A DNA stretch of 64,000 bases from positions 272,501 to 336,500 of the forward strand of contig NZ_JAMGBA010000002.1 in assembly GCF_023516455.1 (NCBI RefSeq), given 5' to 3'. Both the position numbers and the translations under genes were made by a program. The stretch comes from Sphingomonas caseinilytica (GTDB lineage Bacteria; Pseudomonadota; Alphaproteobacteria; Sphingomonadales; Sphingomonadaceae). The notes beneath the pieces were generated by a model, which was not told the origin of the DNA, made no database searches, and was given only the letters and a program-made list of their open reading frames with translations. Below, piece by piece: positions 1 through 10,392 of this stretch; positions within the stretch are counted from its first letter, which is position 1, and each line of letters starts with the position of its first letter.

Positions 1-800
1 CCGAAGTGCAGCTGATTACCGTCCATCAGCGGCGAGTAGACGACGCGCGCTGCGCCGATCCAGCCGTCGTTGTCGAGGCTGGCGTCAATGGAGTGGGCCG
101 CCCAAAGGCCGGCCTTCGCCCGGAAATCGCCTGCGCTATTCACATAGCCGAGGTTGATGCCGAGGCGGCGCGTGTTGATGAACGCGTCGTCAAATGCTGC
201 ACGCTCGACAAAGCTGCTGAAACGCGAGCTGGTGATCTGCTCCAGGCCGTTGTTGGTTTCCTGGTTGCCGATGTCGACGCTGAACGGCTTGCCGGCCGGC
301 GCATAGCTCATGATACAGTCGCCAAAGCCGGTCGTGCCGTTGGCGAAGTCCATTTCGCACTTGTAGCCGAAGCCGCCCGGAATGGTGCCCTCGCCGCCAA
401 GGCGGATACGGCGCGCGCGGGCGTTGAAGCCCAGGTTGCGGGTGATGACGGCATCGTCCGGGTTGGAAACGAAGCCAACGTCATACTGGACGCGGCCGCG
501 GACCTTGAAGCTCCATCCGGCTTCCTTGTCTTCCAGTTGTGGCGTGCCCTTCCATACCGGCGTGACCTTGGCCTGAGCGGCCTGGATCTGGGCGATCGAT
601 TCCTGCAGCGCCTCGACCTGGGCCTGGAGCAATTCGATCTTCGCTTGCGCATCGTCGAGCGCCTGGGCCTCGGCGATGGCCGCGTCGGCGGTCGCGTCGG
701 ACGTATCGGGCTGCGCCTCGGTCTCTTGCGCCAAGGCGCCGCTGCTCATGAACATGGCGCTACCGGCGAGCAGTGCGCGAACCAAATGACTACGCTTCAT
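1..800 (-). CDS. Phosphate-selective porin O/P family protein (3' end outside window)
   Basis: Outer-membrane beta-barrel porin of the OprO/OprP family, expected to pass phosphate or polyphosphate into the periplasm. The ATG at 800 opens a signal peptide (residues 1-25, ending ALAQ), followed by a coiled-coil stretch rich in Q/A/E (about residues 40-80) typical of the periplasmic N-terminus of this family, then barrel strands such as FKVRGRVQYDVGF and RLGGEGTIPGGFGYK. About 266 residues are present; the rest of the barrel lies beyond base 1. It lies 97 bp downstream of pstS on the same strand and is probably co-transcribed under the Pho box at 2005-2032. A purine-rich ribosome binding site precedes the ATG. 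Family assignment is from recognised sequence style; the true substrate is inferred from the pstS neighbour. Confidence 0.85.
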   Translation of the reverse strand, partial: MKRSHLVRALLAGSAMFMSSGALAQETEAQPDTSDATADAAIAEAQALDDAQAKIELLQAQVEALQESIAQIQAAQAKVTPVWKGTPQLEDKEAGWSFKVRGRVQYDVGFVSNPDDAVITRNLGFNARARRIRLGGEGTIPGGFGYKCEMDFANGTTGFGDCIMSYAPAGKPFSVDIGNQETNNGLEQITSSRFSSFVERAAFDDAFINTRRLGINLGYVNSAGDFRAKAGLWAAHSIDASLDNDGWIGAARVVYSPLMDGNQLHF

Positions 801-820
801 CTTATTCCCTTTCCCCCCAA

Positions 821-866
821 CCCCGCTGCTTATTTTGCGGGGTGGTTGCGCGCCGTCACCGACGGC
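821..866 (-). other. Two intercistronic hairpins between pstS and the porin gene
   Basis: On the minus strand the pstS-porin spacer contains two inverted repeats: GCCGTC/GACGGC (852-857 and 861-866, 3-nt loop) and CCCCGC/GCGGGG (821-826 and 837-842, 10-nt loop). Neither is followed by a T-run, so they look less like full terminators than like mRNA stabilisers or partial attenuators that would make pstS more abundant than the porin. Function is inferred. Confidence 0.45.
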
Positions 867-897
867 ACGCATGTTCCTTGCGTGACTTGAATTTCGA

Positions 898-1932
898 CTA
901 TTTCAGCTCGGCGAACTTGACTGGGGTCAGCGTCCGCGCTGCCTGCTGGGCCTTTGCCCGGACCGGTCCCGGAGCGGCCACCAGGCCGCCGCTGCGCATG
1001 TAGCCGTTGGGCCCGATCGCGCTTTCCTTCGTCATCTCGGCAACGAATGCGCGGATGGCGGGGATCGCCTTCACATGCGCATTCTTGACGTAGATGTAGA
1101 GCGGGCGAGCGCCCGGATACTGGAAGGCCGCGATGGTCTGGTAGGTCGGCTGGACGCCGTTGATCGAGACGCCCTTCAGCTTGGCGGTGTTCTCTTCCAG
1201 GAAGCTGTAGCCGAAGATCCCAAGGGTGTTCGGGTTGGCCGCGAGCTTCTGGACAATCAGATTGTCATTTTCGCCGGCTTCGATGAAGGCGCCGTCCTCG
1301 CGGACCGCGGTGCAGACCGCCTTATGCTTGTCGGCATTGGCCTTCTTCAATGCGACCATGCCGGGGTTGGTTTCGCAACCGGCGGTCATGATCAGTTCGC
1401 CAAAGGCATCGCGCGTGCCGCTCGTCGGCGGCGGACCATAGACGCGGATCGGGATGGCCGGCAGCTTGCCGTTCACATCCTTCCAGGTCTTCGCCTTGTT
1501 CGGCTTACCGAACGGCGTCTTGGCCAATGCCATGTAGATGTCCTTGGTCGTCACTCCGCTCAGTGGCGTCGCCTTGGCGGTCGCAAACGCGATGCCGTCG
1601 ATGCCGATCTGGATTTCGGTGACGTCCTTGACGCCGTTGCCGGCGCATTGCTTGGCTTCCGACGCCTTCATCCGGCGCGACGCATTGGAGATGTCCGGGA
1701 AGCGCTCGCCAACGCCCGAGCAGAACAGCTTGAAACCGGCGCCGGTGCCTGTCGACTCGATGATCGGAGTGCCAAGCTTCGGATTGGCGCGAGCGACTCG
1801 CTCAGCCGCCATCTTGGCGAAGGGGTAGACGGTCGAGCTGCCGACAGCGCGGAGGCTGCGGGCGTCGGCCATCGCTGGGATGGAGAGCATCGTCGCCGCC
1901 GCGGCGGCATAGAGAGAAACTTTGGAGGTCAT
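898..1932 (-). CDS. pstS: Phosphate ABC transporter substrate-binding protein PstS
   Basis: Periplasmic phosphate-binding protein, 344 residues. A signal peptide (about residues 1-23, ending AMADA) is followed by the canonical phosphate-binding loop LRAVGSSTVYPFAKMAAE and the later ESTGTGAGFKLFCSG and PPTSGTRDAFGEL segments that ligate phosphate. Its usual partners pstC, pstA, pstB and phoU are not in the window: upstream lies the unrelated DUF4167 gene and downstream a porin, so this copy is an orphan pstS paired with an outer-membrane channel. Regulation by PhoB is indicated by the triple 11-bp-spaced repeat about 70 bp upstream. Confidence in the family is very high. Confidence 0.95.
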   Translation of the reverse strand: MTSKVSLYAAAAATMLSIPAMADARSLRAVGSSTVYPFAKMAAERVARANPKLGTPIIESTGTGAGFKLFCSGVGERFPDISNASRRMKASEAKQCAGNGVKDVTEIQIGIDGIAFATAKATPLSGVTTKDIYMALAKTPFGKPNKAKTWKDVNGKLPAIPIRVYGPPPTSGTRDAFGELIMTAGCETNPGMVALKKANADKHKAVCTAVREDGAFIEAGENDNLIVQKLAANPNTLGIFGYSFLEENTAKLKGVSINGVQPTYQTIAAFQYPGARPLYIYVKNAHVKAIPAIRAFVAEMTKESAIGPNGYMRSGGLVAAPGPVRAKAQQAARTLTPVKFAELK

Positions 1933-2004
1933 GGTTCACGTCCCTTTGGGCGGACAAACGGGGCCGCCGACAGGGATGGAACTAGCCACGCGTCGAGACG
2001 CGAT

Positions 2005-2032
2005 GGTGACGCTCCTGTTACAGTCTTGTTAC
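2005..2032 (-). promoter_or_regulatory. Pho box (three 11-bp-spaced repeats) upstream of pstS
   Basis: Read on the minus strand, the sequence carries GTAACA, GTAACA and GTCACC at exactly 11-bp intervals (plus-strand TGTTAC at 2027-2032, TGTTAC at 2016-2021, GGTGAC at 2005-2010). The spacing and core match tandem PhoB half-sites (7-bp repeats separated by 4 bp). It sits 72 bp before the pstS start codon, as expected for PhoB activation under phosphate starvation. Confidence 0.8.
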
Positions 2033-2035
2033 GCC

Positions 2036-2075
2036 GGAAAAAGGAAAAGGCGGCGGATTCTCACCCGCCGCCTTT
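2036..2075 (-). terminator. Rho-independent terminator of the DUF4167 gene
   Basis: A perfect 11-bp stem, AAAGGCGGCGG (2046-2056) with CCGCCGCCTTT (2065-2075), and an 8-nt loop. On the minus strand it is followed by a T-rich tract (2036-2045). It lies 24 bp after the DUF4167 stop codon. The opposite side also has a short T-run, so it may work in both directions. Confidence 0.8.
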
Positions 2076-2098
2076 CATTTTTCCCCGTTTACCGCGGT

Positions 2099-2761
2099 TC
2101 AGGCGGCAGGAGCGATTTCCTCGTCACCTTCCTCGGCGCGGGGCTTGCGGGCCCGGCGGCGCGGCTTCGGCGCTTCCTGTTGCTCTTCAGCCTCACCGAC
2201 GCCGATCGCCGGCGGAAGGACGCCAAGCGGAATGCGCTCGTCGACCTGAGCTTCGGATTCCTCATCGTCGGCCTGGGCCGGCGCATTGGTCCGGTACTGG
2301 GGTCGATCACGGCGCTCAAAGCGATCGCGTCCACGGTCCCGATCACGACCGCGCTCGCGGTTGCCGCGCTGACGGTCCTCGACTTCGACTTCGTCGTCGC
2401 CCGAGTCCGCCTCGGCGGTCAGTTCCTCATCTCCGTCCGAATCCGACTCATATTCATCATCATCGCGGCGCGGGCGGCGTTGCGCCTGCTGTTCTTCGAA
2501 CCGCGACCGATTCTCTTCCAGGACCCGGAAATAATGATCCGCATATTGCAGATAATATTCGGTCTGGACCCGATCGCCGGCCAGCTGCGCGTCGCGCGCC
2601 AGCGTCTTGTATTTTTCAAGGAGCTGCGCCGCATTGCCGCGCTGGCGGTTATCCTGGCGGTTGCCGGCATTGCCGGACATGCCCTGAGGGCGCGGTCCAC
2701 CGCGGCCACGACGACGGCCGCCCTGACGATTATTGATCAACTGGTTGTTTCCCTGTCGCAC
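2099..2761 (-). CDS. DUF4167 domain-containing protein
   Basis: About 220 residues. The N-terminus (MRQGNNQLINNRQ, then RRRGRGG) and the conserved core QLLEKYKTLARDAQLAGDRVQTEYYLQYADHYFRVL are hallmarks of DUF4167, an alphaproteobacterial protein of unknown function. The core is probably helical; it is followed by an acidic stretch (DDDEYESDSDGDEE), an RG/RD-rich stretch and a basic PKPRRRARKPR tail, so most of the protein is likely disordered and may contact RNA. I place the start at a GTG (2761) because homologues begin at this point; a TTG at 2854 preceded by GGGAGG is an alternative that would add 31 residues. It lies downstream of prmC across a roughly 245-bp spacer in which I see no gene. 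Confidence 0.85.
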   Translation of the reverse strand: MRQGNNQLINNRQGGRRRGRGGPRPQGMSGNAGNRQDNRQRGNAAQLLEKYKTLARDAQLAGDRVQTEYYLQYADHYFRVLEENRSRFEEQQAQRRPRRDDDEYESDSDGDEELTAEADSGDDEVEVEDRQRGNRERGRDRDRGRDRFERRDRPQYRTNAPAQADDEESEAQVDERIPLGVLPPAIGVGEAEEQQEAPKPRRRARKPRAEEGDEEIAPAA

Positions 2762-3006
2762 TGGCGCCGGTCTAACCGGTCGCCTTGGTCTTCCCTTCAA
2801 CGGAAGTGTTGCCCCTGACGCCAGTGGATCGGCCCGCGCCCCTACGAAGCGCAAGTCGACCTCCCTTTGCCGTCAACCGCTTGCTGGGCGGGAGCGCGGC
2901 GATTTCGTCGGGGGTCGGTGGCGGGGGTGCGTCATTTTCGTGAGAGCAGCCCCGTCCCTGCGGACTGATGTAATGGCCGATGTCGAAAAATCCAAGTGTT
3001 TTTACA

Positions 3007-3827
3007 TTAGCCCTTGATACAGAGCGCGCGCGGTCTTCCGCCGAGATCGCGGACAAGCGTTGCGTTATGCCCTTCCTGCTCAAGCAGCCCGGCTACCGCA
3101 TCCGCCTGGTCGAATCCGATCTCGATACCCGCAATCCCGCCGGGCGCCAGCAATCCGCCGATGACGGGCGCCAACCTGCGATAATCGTCCAGCCCATCGG
3201 GTCCGGCGAACAGCGCCTCGTGCGGCTCATATTCGAGCACGCCGGCCCCCGTTTCGGCACCCTCTGCCACATAAGGCGGATTGCACAGGATGAGGTCGAA
3301 TTTCTCTTCGATTCCGTCCGCCCAATCGCCGATCCGAAACTCCGCACGGCGGTACATTCCGAGCCGCTCGGCGTTCCGGCGCCCATAGGCCAGGGCCGCT
3401 TCCGAGGCATCCACGCCAAGCCCGGTCGCTTTCGGCCATTCGTCGAGCGCGGCAAGCAACAGCGTCCCCGGGCCAGTCCCAAGGTCGAGGACGCGCCTTG
3501 GCCCCGCAGTTCCGGAAAAATATTCAACGGCGAATGCGATCAGCGTTTCGCTGTCCGGCCTCGGCACCAGCGCGCCCGGGCCAACCTCCAGGTCGATCGT
3601 CCAGAAGGCCCGGTGACCGGTAATGTAGGCGATCGGTTCGCCCTTTGCCCGGCGCTCGACGAACTCGACAAAACCCGCGGGCGCTTCGCCGCGAGGATCA
3701 TCGAGGATCAGCCGGTCCCGACCGATGCCCAGCGCGGCGGCCATCAGCAGTTCGGCATCAAGCCTCGGCGTGTCGCTGGACTTGCTGAGCTGTTCGGTGG
3801 CCCGGCTCAGCGCTCTTGGGATGCTGG

Positions 3828-3831
<4 letters not shown>
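3007..3831 (-). CDS. prmC: Peptide chain release factor N5-glutamine methyltransferase
   Basis: SAM-dependent methyltransferase (HemK family), 274 residues, that methylates the glutamine of the GGQ motif in release factors. The SAM-binding loop LDLGTGPG is at residues 115-122 and the catalytic NPPY motif at 184-187. The start codon overlaps the stop of prfA by 4 bp (ATGA), so the enzyme is translationally coupled to its own substrate, RF1. Confidence 0.96.
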
Positions 3832-4909
<1,078 letters not shown>

Positions 4910-4913
<4 letters not shown>

Positions 4914-6118
4914 GCCAGCAACGCCTCCACCCGGGGCACATCGTTCGATTTCACGCGCCGGGTTACCTCGCCATCTGCAGCGCCGAGGACGATGATTTCC
5001 CTGGCGCCCTTCTTCACGGCGCGGTCGAACCGCTTGCGAGGGCTACCCGAGGCGACGATTTCGACCGACAGGCCGGCTTTGCGGAGCCGGGTCGCGGCAG
5101 CCCAGGCGCTGTCCATCGCGACATCGTCCTCGACTACAATCGCGGCGTCGATCAATTCGATCGCCGGCGCATCGATCATCATCGCCAGCCGCTCGATACC
5201 CGCTGCCCAGCCGACCGCCGGCGTATGCGGCCCGCCCAATTGCTCGACCAGCCCGTCGTACCGGCCGCCGGCGATGACCGTCCCCTGCGCACCCAGCTGA
5301 TCGGTGACGAATTCGAACGCGGTGTGGCGATAATAGTCGAGCCCGCGCACCAGATGCGGGTCCAGCTCATAGGCCACGCCCGCTGCGTCCAGGCCCTGGC
5401 GCACCTTCCCGAAGAAATCCTCGGCCTCGGCGGACGGGGTCATCACCGGCGCCGTTTCCACGAACTTCCGGTCGCGCGGATCCTTGCTGTCGAGGATCCG
5501 CAGCGGGTTCTTCTCCAGCCGCTCCTGGCTATCCTCGGACAGTTCGCCCCGATGTGCCGCGAAATGCTCGACAAGCTGCGACCGCCAACTGTCCCGGCTC
5601 TCCGCATCGCCCAAGGTGTTGAGCTTCAGCGTTACCGCGCCGATCCCAAGCTCGGCCAGAAGCTGCGAGCCCAGCGCAAGCAGTTCGACATCGGCTTGAG
5701 GCTCGGCCGCGCCGATGATCTCCGCATCGAGCTGATGGAATTGCCGGTAGCGCCCCTTTTGCGGGCGTTCGTAGCGAAAGGCGGCGCCATGCGTCGCGAC
5801 CTTCAATGGCACGAACCGCTGCCAGCCCTCGCTGAGATAAGCGCGGCAAATTCCGGCGGTGAATTCCGGCCGCAAGGTGATCGAATCGCCCGACCGATCG
5901 TCGAACGAATACATTTCCTTCGATACGACATCGGTGGTCTCGCCCATCGTCCGGGCAAACACCTGGGTCGGTTCGATCAGCGGCACCTCGACCCGCTTGA
6001 AGCCATAGAGCCGGCGCACGCGATCGAAGGCAGCGACCACTTCATGAAAGCGGTCTGCCTCTTCGCCAAGCAGGCTTTGGGCGCCCCTAATGGGCTGCGG
6101 TGTCTCGATCTTCGCCAT
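4910..6118 (-). CDS. hisS: Histidine--tRNA ligase
   Basis: Class II aminoacyl-tRNA synthetase charging tRNA-His. Motif 2 is visible in [16 protein letters not shown], and the histidine-specific loops appear as [15 protein letters not shown] and the motif 3 region [11 protein letters not shown]. The C-terminal anticodon-binding domain follows to about residue 400. I start it at the ATG at 6118 ([14 protein letters not shown]), which fits homologues; an in-frame ATG at 6142 would add 8 residues. First gene of the hisS-prfA-prmC operon. Confidence 0.96.
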
Positions 6119-6210
6119 CTTTGTCCGGCGCGATAGCGGCAAGCAGGGCGTTCGCCAACTGCCGGCCCGGTCCGGCGGGAAACCGGACCGGGAAGCATTC
6201 GTCGATCAGC

Positions 6211-6939
6211 TCAGTCGCCCTTGATGTCCGGACGCTCACCGGCTTCCGGCGAAAGCCAGCGATAAACGCCTCCGCCGATCACCGCGCCGACGATCGGCGC
6301 GACCCAGAAAATCCACAGCTGCTGCAAGGCGAGGCCACCGACGACCAGCGCAGGGCCGGTGCTTCGCGCCGGATTGACCGAGGTATTGGTGACCGGGATC
6401 GAAATCAGGTGGATCAAGGTGAGGCCGAGGCCGATCGCTAGCGGTGCAAACCCGGCCGGGGCGCGACTATGCGTCGATCCCATGATGATCAGCAGGAAGA
6501 AGCAGGTCATCACGATCTCGATGAGGACGCCGGCGAACATCGAGTAGCCGCCGGGAGAGTGAGACTCGACGCCGTTCACCGCTAGCCCGTTGGGCTCGAG
6601 TATATAGCCCGGCTGTCCGCTGGCGATGACGTAGAGCGTATAGGCTGCCGCGATTGCGCCGACGACTTGGGCGATGACGTAGACCGGGATATCCTTCGCA
6701 TCGAACCTGCCGCCTGCCCATAGGCCGACCGTAACGGCCGGATTAAGATGGCAGCCGCTGATATGACCGATGGCATAGGCCATGGTGACGACGGTCAGGC
6801 CGAACGCTAGCGAGACGCCGACGAGGCCAATGCCGACCTCCGGAAAGGCGGCGGCAAGTACCGCGCTTCCGCACCCGCCAAGCACCAGCCAGTAAGTACC
6901 GATCAGTTCCGCAACCGCCTTGTTAACAGTGCTGCTCAT
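6211..6939 (-). CDS. aqpZ: Aquaporin Z
   Basis: Water channel of the MIP family, 242 residues with six membrane segments. Both pore-lining NPA boxes are present: HLNPAVTVG in the first half and [11 protein letters not shown] in the second. The Arg after the second NPA is the selectivity-filter residue, and the loop resembles AqpZ rather than glycerol facilitators. A GGGAG ribosome binding site precedes the ATG at 6939. It is transcribed divergently from ppa. Confidence 0.95.
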   Translation of the reverse strand: MSSTVNKAVAELIGTYWLVLGGCGSAVLAAAFPEVGIGLVGVSLAFGLTVVTMAYAIGHISGCHLNPAVTVGLWAGGRFDAKDIPVYVIAQVVGAIAAAYTLYVIASGQPGYILEPNGLAVNGVESHSPGGYSMFAGVLIEIVMTCFFLLIIMGSTHSRAPAGFAPLAIGLGLTLIHLISIPVTNTSVNPARSTGPALVVGGLALQQLWIFWVAPIVGAVIGGGVYRWLSPEAGERPDIKGD

Positions 6940-7054
6940 GGTCCCACTCCCAAATCTAAGGGCACTAGGTTCGCAGGGCGATCGGACCCTGAACACCGGG
7001 ACAATTGCTGAGGGGTGGTCATCGCCGGTCATCGCCGCTAGAGGCGCCGCCATC

Positions 7055-7597
7055 ATGAATATCGAACTGATTCCCGCTGGGTCTGACGCCCCGCACAGCG
7101 TCAACGTGCTTATCGAAGTCCCGATCGGCGGCGAGCCGGTCAAATATGAATTCGACAAGAAAAGCGGCGCGATGGTCGTCGATCGCATCCTGCATACGCC
7201 GATGCGCTATCCGACCAACTATGGCTTCATTCCGCAGACGCTATGCGACGACGGCGATCCGCTCGACTGCCTGGTGATGACCCGCTGGACCCTGCAGCCC
7301 GGCGTCGTGATCGCCTGCCGACCGGTTGGAGTCCTCTACCTGGAAGACGAGGCTGGCGGCGACGAGAAGATCCTGGCGGTGCCGGTCACCAAGATCTCGC
7401 CTTATTACAAGGACGTCGCGAACTACACCGACCTGCCGCCGATCGTGGTCGAGCAGATCGAGCATTTCTTCACCCACTATAAGGACCTGGAACCCGAGAA
7501 GTGGGTGCGCGTCGGAACCTGGGGCGATGCCGCGGCGGCTCGTCAGGTCGTGCTTGATTCCATCGCCAAGGCGAACGCCGGAAAAGTCCCGGCCTAA
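7055..7597 (+). CDS. ppa: Inorganic diphosphatase
   Basis: Soluble family I pyrophosphatase, 180 residues, hydrolysing PPi to phosphate and pulling forward polymer synthesis. The metal-binding signature DGDPLDCLV and the substrate-binding YEFDKKSG and [11 protein letters not shown] segments are clear. The start is set at the ATG at 7055 because homologues begin MNIELIPAG; the reading frame is open further upstream without meaning. The stop codon overlaps the convergent receptor gene by 4 bp. Confidence 0.97.
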   Translation: MNIELIPAGSDAPHSVNVLIEVPIGGEPVKYEFDKKSGAMVVDRILHTPMRYPTNYGFIPQTLCDDGDPLDCLVMTRWTLQPGVVIACRPVGVLYLEDEAGGDEKILAVPVTKISPYYKDVANYTDLPPIVVEQIEHFFTHYKDLEPEKWVRVGTWGDAAAARQVVLDSIAKANAGKVPA

Positions 7598-10212
7598 CTC
7601 GACGGCGTTTGTGCCCGCCGCTGGAAGAAGCGGCGGGGTATGAACAGTTTCCGGAAGGTGATCCCGACCGTCCGCCCGATCGGCTCCAGCAGGTCGGGCT
7701 GGTAGCTTAGCGGCGTCAACCCCGCCTCATCCCGAACCTTGGGCCGGTTGTTGAAGATGTTGTTGACGTCGAATCGAACCGACGTGCCGCGGAAGAAGGG
7801 GTGCTTGGACACCAGGTCGAAATTCTCGCTGAGGTTCGCGAACAACCTCAGGTCCAGGTCGAAATAGGGCGAGAATTTGAGGTCACCCGACGAACTGTCG
7901 ACTTCCGTCCCGCTCCGCCAATTGCCCTGAAGACGGGCACCATAGCCATTGTTGTAATAGCCCGTTTCGAACTGGACCTCGTGCCTTGGCCGGCCGCCGG
8001 TCTGGCCAATCGGTTCCCCATGTAGATAGTCCAGTTCAGGAACGCCGTCCGCGATCGTCACTTCGTCGACCAGGTTGAGCTGGTGGGTGAGCGAGAAAGT
8101 CAGGCGCCCGCCTTGGCGGCCGCCGCCGAAACGCCCGCCGCCGAACCCGCGGGGACCGCCTTCGCCGCCGCCCGGTCCAGCCCCTGATGGCGGACCGCCC
8201 TCGGAAGGCGGGGGCGGCTGGTCGCCCTGTCCGCCGCGTTGACCGGCGAATCGCTCGCGGAAAGCGGCCCTTGCCGCTTCGGACGGCGGGCGGCTGGTCA
8301 GCGGCTTGGTGAAGTCGAACCCCCAGCGGAAGGTGTCGCGACGCGATTCCTGGAAGTTCACGGGACGAAGGTCGACCGCGACCAGGGTGCCGCTCTCGTC
8401 CCGGACGAAGCGGTCGGGGAATGCAGCCTCCAGCGTTTCGCTGGCTCCCGAGACATTGCCCTGCGGATCGTCGATCGTCTGGCGGACATATTCGGCGCGC
8501 AAACGAAGGTCGGTTTCTTCGAACGGTTTCCAGTTGCCGCCGATCTTCAGCACGTTGCGGGTATCGGCCAGTAAATCCGGATTGCCGCCGGTGAAGGTCG
8601 TTATCAGAACTGTCTCGCCGGTCGAGAAGTCGAAGAAGCTGACGTTCGGCGTTTCAATCAGCGGATCGCCGAGCTGCTGAAGGCTCGGCGGACCTTCTTC
8701 GCGATTCCAGCTGACGGTGAGGTTGAGCCGTTCCGCCGGTGCCCAGCTTAGCCCCGCGCCCACGGTGGTGATCGTACCGAAATCGCTGAGATGCGTCGCC
8801 GACCCATTGAGATTCGCCGTCAGCCGACCGATCGACGAGCTTCGCTTGGTGACCGGCAGATCGATATTGGCGGCGCCAAGCAAGGCCGATCGGCTGAGGT
8901 CGGATTCGGTAAAGAAGCCGTCGGTGGTGGCTTCGCTGTCGATCCCCGTATTGCCGACACTCGCCCGGAAGGTCGCCGTCGCATCGCCCGCGGGAAGCGA
9001 CAGCAGGGGTCCGGTCGCGGTCCCGTCCAGCGCCAACGAATAGCGGTTCGACCGGCTTCGATCGCGCGGAAGGAGGCCGAAGGAGCCAAGGTCGCCGAGC
9101 GGATCAAAGGTGGGATCGGTATCGAGCAACGACTGCGCATTGCCAAGGTCGGGGCCATTGTCGGTGTTGCTGACGCTATGGCTGTAATCTGCACTGCCGG
9201 TCGACGACCAGCGCCACTTGCCGCTGTCCCAGTTGAGCGCCGTACCCAGGCTTAGCGATTCCGTTTTGGAATCGCGCGTTAGGGCTCCCAGTTCGGGAAA
9301 TGCGCGGAGGATCTCATCCCCGTCGTCATCGAGCGTCGCTGTCGGAACGCCGAAGCGCGACTTGCCCGTCGTCCGCTCCGCCTCGCCGTTGATGGTGGCG
9401 GAGACGTCGCCAAGGATCGTGCGGTTATGGGTGGCAGTAAGGCGCAAGTCGTTGCTGGACCCAACCAGTGTTCGGAATGGGCGTGGATCGACCGGCTCCG
9501 GCTGGCTTTCGACGGGTTGCAACGCGATGTCACGCTCGTCTTCGAACAGGGAGGAGTTTCCTTCCGCCCTGAAGCTGATCGAGGTCCGACTGCCGTCGGC
9601 GACGATCAGGCGGCCAGTCTCTACCCGGCCATTCAGATAACCGCCTTCGGTCGCGGCCTGGCCGCGTAGTTCGACATTGGTCGAGTTGAAGCGGCGGCGA
9701 AGGACGATGTTCACCACCCGCTGGTCGGCGGAATAGCCGTACTTCAGCGCGACTTCCTCGGGCAGGATCTCCATCCGCTCGATCGCCTCGGGCGGAAGAT
9801 CGCGGATTTCCCGGAAGCCGGAAATGCGCCTCCCGTTTAGCAGCGTTATTGGGCGGCCGGACGAGCGGCCGCGAGCGCTACCGATCTGCGACGCGAGGGA
9901 ATCCAATAGCTCGTTGATGCTCGTCGCGCCGGTTGCCCGAATATCGCGAGGATCCAGCACATTTTCGGGCGGGATGTCGCCGACCACTGAGCCGCGCGGC
10001 TTCTGACCCATGACGACGATGTCCTCGCCGCCATATTCGTCGATCGTTTCGTCCGAAGCTTGGCCGTTGGTCGCTTCGGGTTCTTCGACCGTTGCAGCAG
10101 GTCCGGCCGTTTCCTCGTTCGACGGGTTGGGTTGCGCTTCCTGGGCGGAAAGCGCCCCGGGTAGGAAAGCAAATGCGATGGCAGTTCCCGAAAGCAGGGT
10201 CAGGCGAGACAT
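7594..10212 (-). CDS. TonB-dependent receptor-like outer membrane protein with Gly/Pro-rich insert
   Basis: About 872 residues. A signal peptide (MSRLTLLSGTAIAFAFLPG, then ALSAQ) precedes an acidic linker and a TonB box-like region (DIVVMGQKPRG). The plug domain holds LLDSLASQIGS, ITLLNGRRISGFREI and PEEVALKYGYSADQRVVNIVL, followed by a long beta-barrel of alternating aromatic strands. Roughly residues 655-702 form an insertion of Gly, Pro and Arg repeats (GGRFGGGRQGG) inside the barrel, which is unusual for classical siderophore receptors but is seen in a sphingomonad/Caulobacter-type receptor subgroup. Substrate unknown. I start at the ATG at 10212 because the signal peptide begins there. 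Confidence 0.8.
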   Translation of the reverse strand: MSRLTLLSGTAIAFAFLPGALSAQEAQPNPSNEETAGPAATVEEPEATNGQASDETIDEYGGEDIVVMGQKPRGSVVGDIPPENVLDPRDIRATGATSINELLDSLASQIGSARGRSSGRPITLLNGRRISGFREIRDLPPEAIERMEILPEEVALKYGYSADQRVVNIVLRRRFNSTNVELRGQAATEGGYLNGRVETGRLIVADGSRTSISFRAEGNSSLFEDERDIALQPVESQPEPVDPRPFRTLVGSSNDLRLTATHNRTILGDVSATINGEAERTTGKSRFGVPTATLDDDGDEILRAFPELGALTRDSKTESLSLGTALNWDSGKWRWSSTGSADYSHSVSNTDNGPDLGNAQSLLDTDPTFDPLGDLGSFGLLPRDRSRSNRYSLALDGTATGPLLSLPAGDATATFRASVGNTGIDSEATTDGFFTESDLSRSALLGAANIDLPVTKRSSSIGRLTANLNGSATHLSDFGTITTVGAGLSWAPAERLNLTVSWNREEGPPSLQQLGDPLIETPNVSFFDFSTGETVLITTFTGGNPDLLADTRNVLKIGGNWKPFEETDLRLRAEYVRQTIDDPQGNVSGASETLEAAFPDRFVRDESGTLVAVDLRPVNFQESRRDTFRWGFDFTKPLTSRPPSEAARAAFRERFAGQRGGQGDQPPPPSEGGPPSGAGPGGGEGGPRGFGGGRFGGGRQGGRLTFSLTHQLNLVDEVTIADGVPELDYLHGEPIGQTGGRPRHEVQFETGYYNNGYGARLQGNWRSGTEVDSSSGDLKFSPYFDLDLRLFANLSENFDLVSKHPFFRGTSVRFDVNNIFNNRPKVRDEAGLTPLSYQPDLLEPIGRTVGITFRKLFIPRRFFQRRAQTPSS

Positions 10213-10335
10213 TATTGCGTACAACTCCGCAGCACCAAATTCGTGCCTTTGCCTGCAAATCGCGCCTGAATGGCATATTGCCAACCGGAAAACTCTTCGA
10301 CCAACGGCCGGCTGGGCCCGGCAGTCGGCGGCTGC

Positions 10336-10367
10336 GCGGGCCGAGGCGGGAAGCCTCCCCGGCCCGC
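10336..10367 (-). terminator. Possible terminator hairpin after the small exported protein
   Basis: Perfect 8-bp stem GCGGGCCG (10336-10343) / CGGCCCGC (10360-10367) with an inner AGG/CCT extension, 25 bp after the stop of the gene at 10393-10704. No T-run follows on the minus strand, so its efficiency as an intrinsic terminator is doubtful. Confidence 0.4.
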
Positions 10368-10392
10368 TAGCTGCCCCTCGACAGCTCCCTCG

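Noticed and set aside
1075-2736. 553-codon open frame on the plus strand across pstS and DUF4167
   Set aside because: It is antisense to two well-supported genes; GC-rich third-position bias creates long antisense frames and the product shows no fold-like pattern.
2772-3083. 103-codon minus-strand frame between prmC and DUF4167
   Set aside because: It overlaps the prmC end, has no ribosome site and no recognisable pattern; the spacer is more likely a promoter region.
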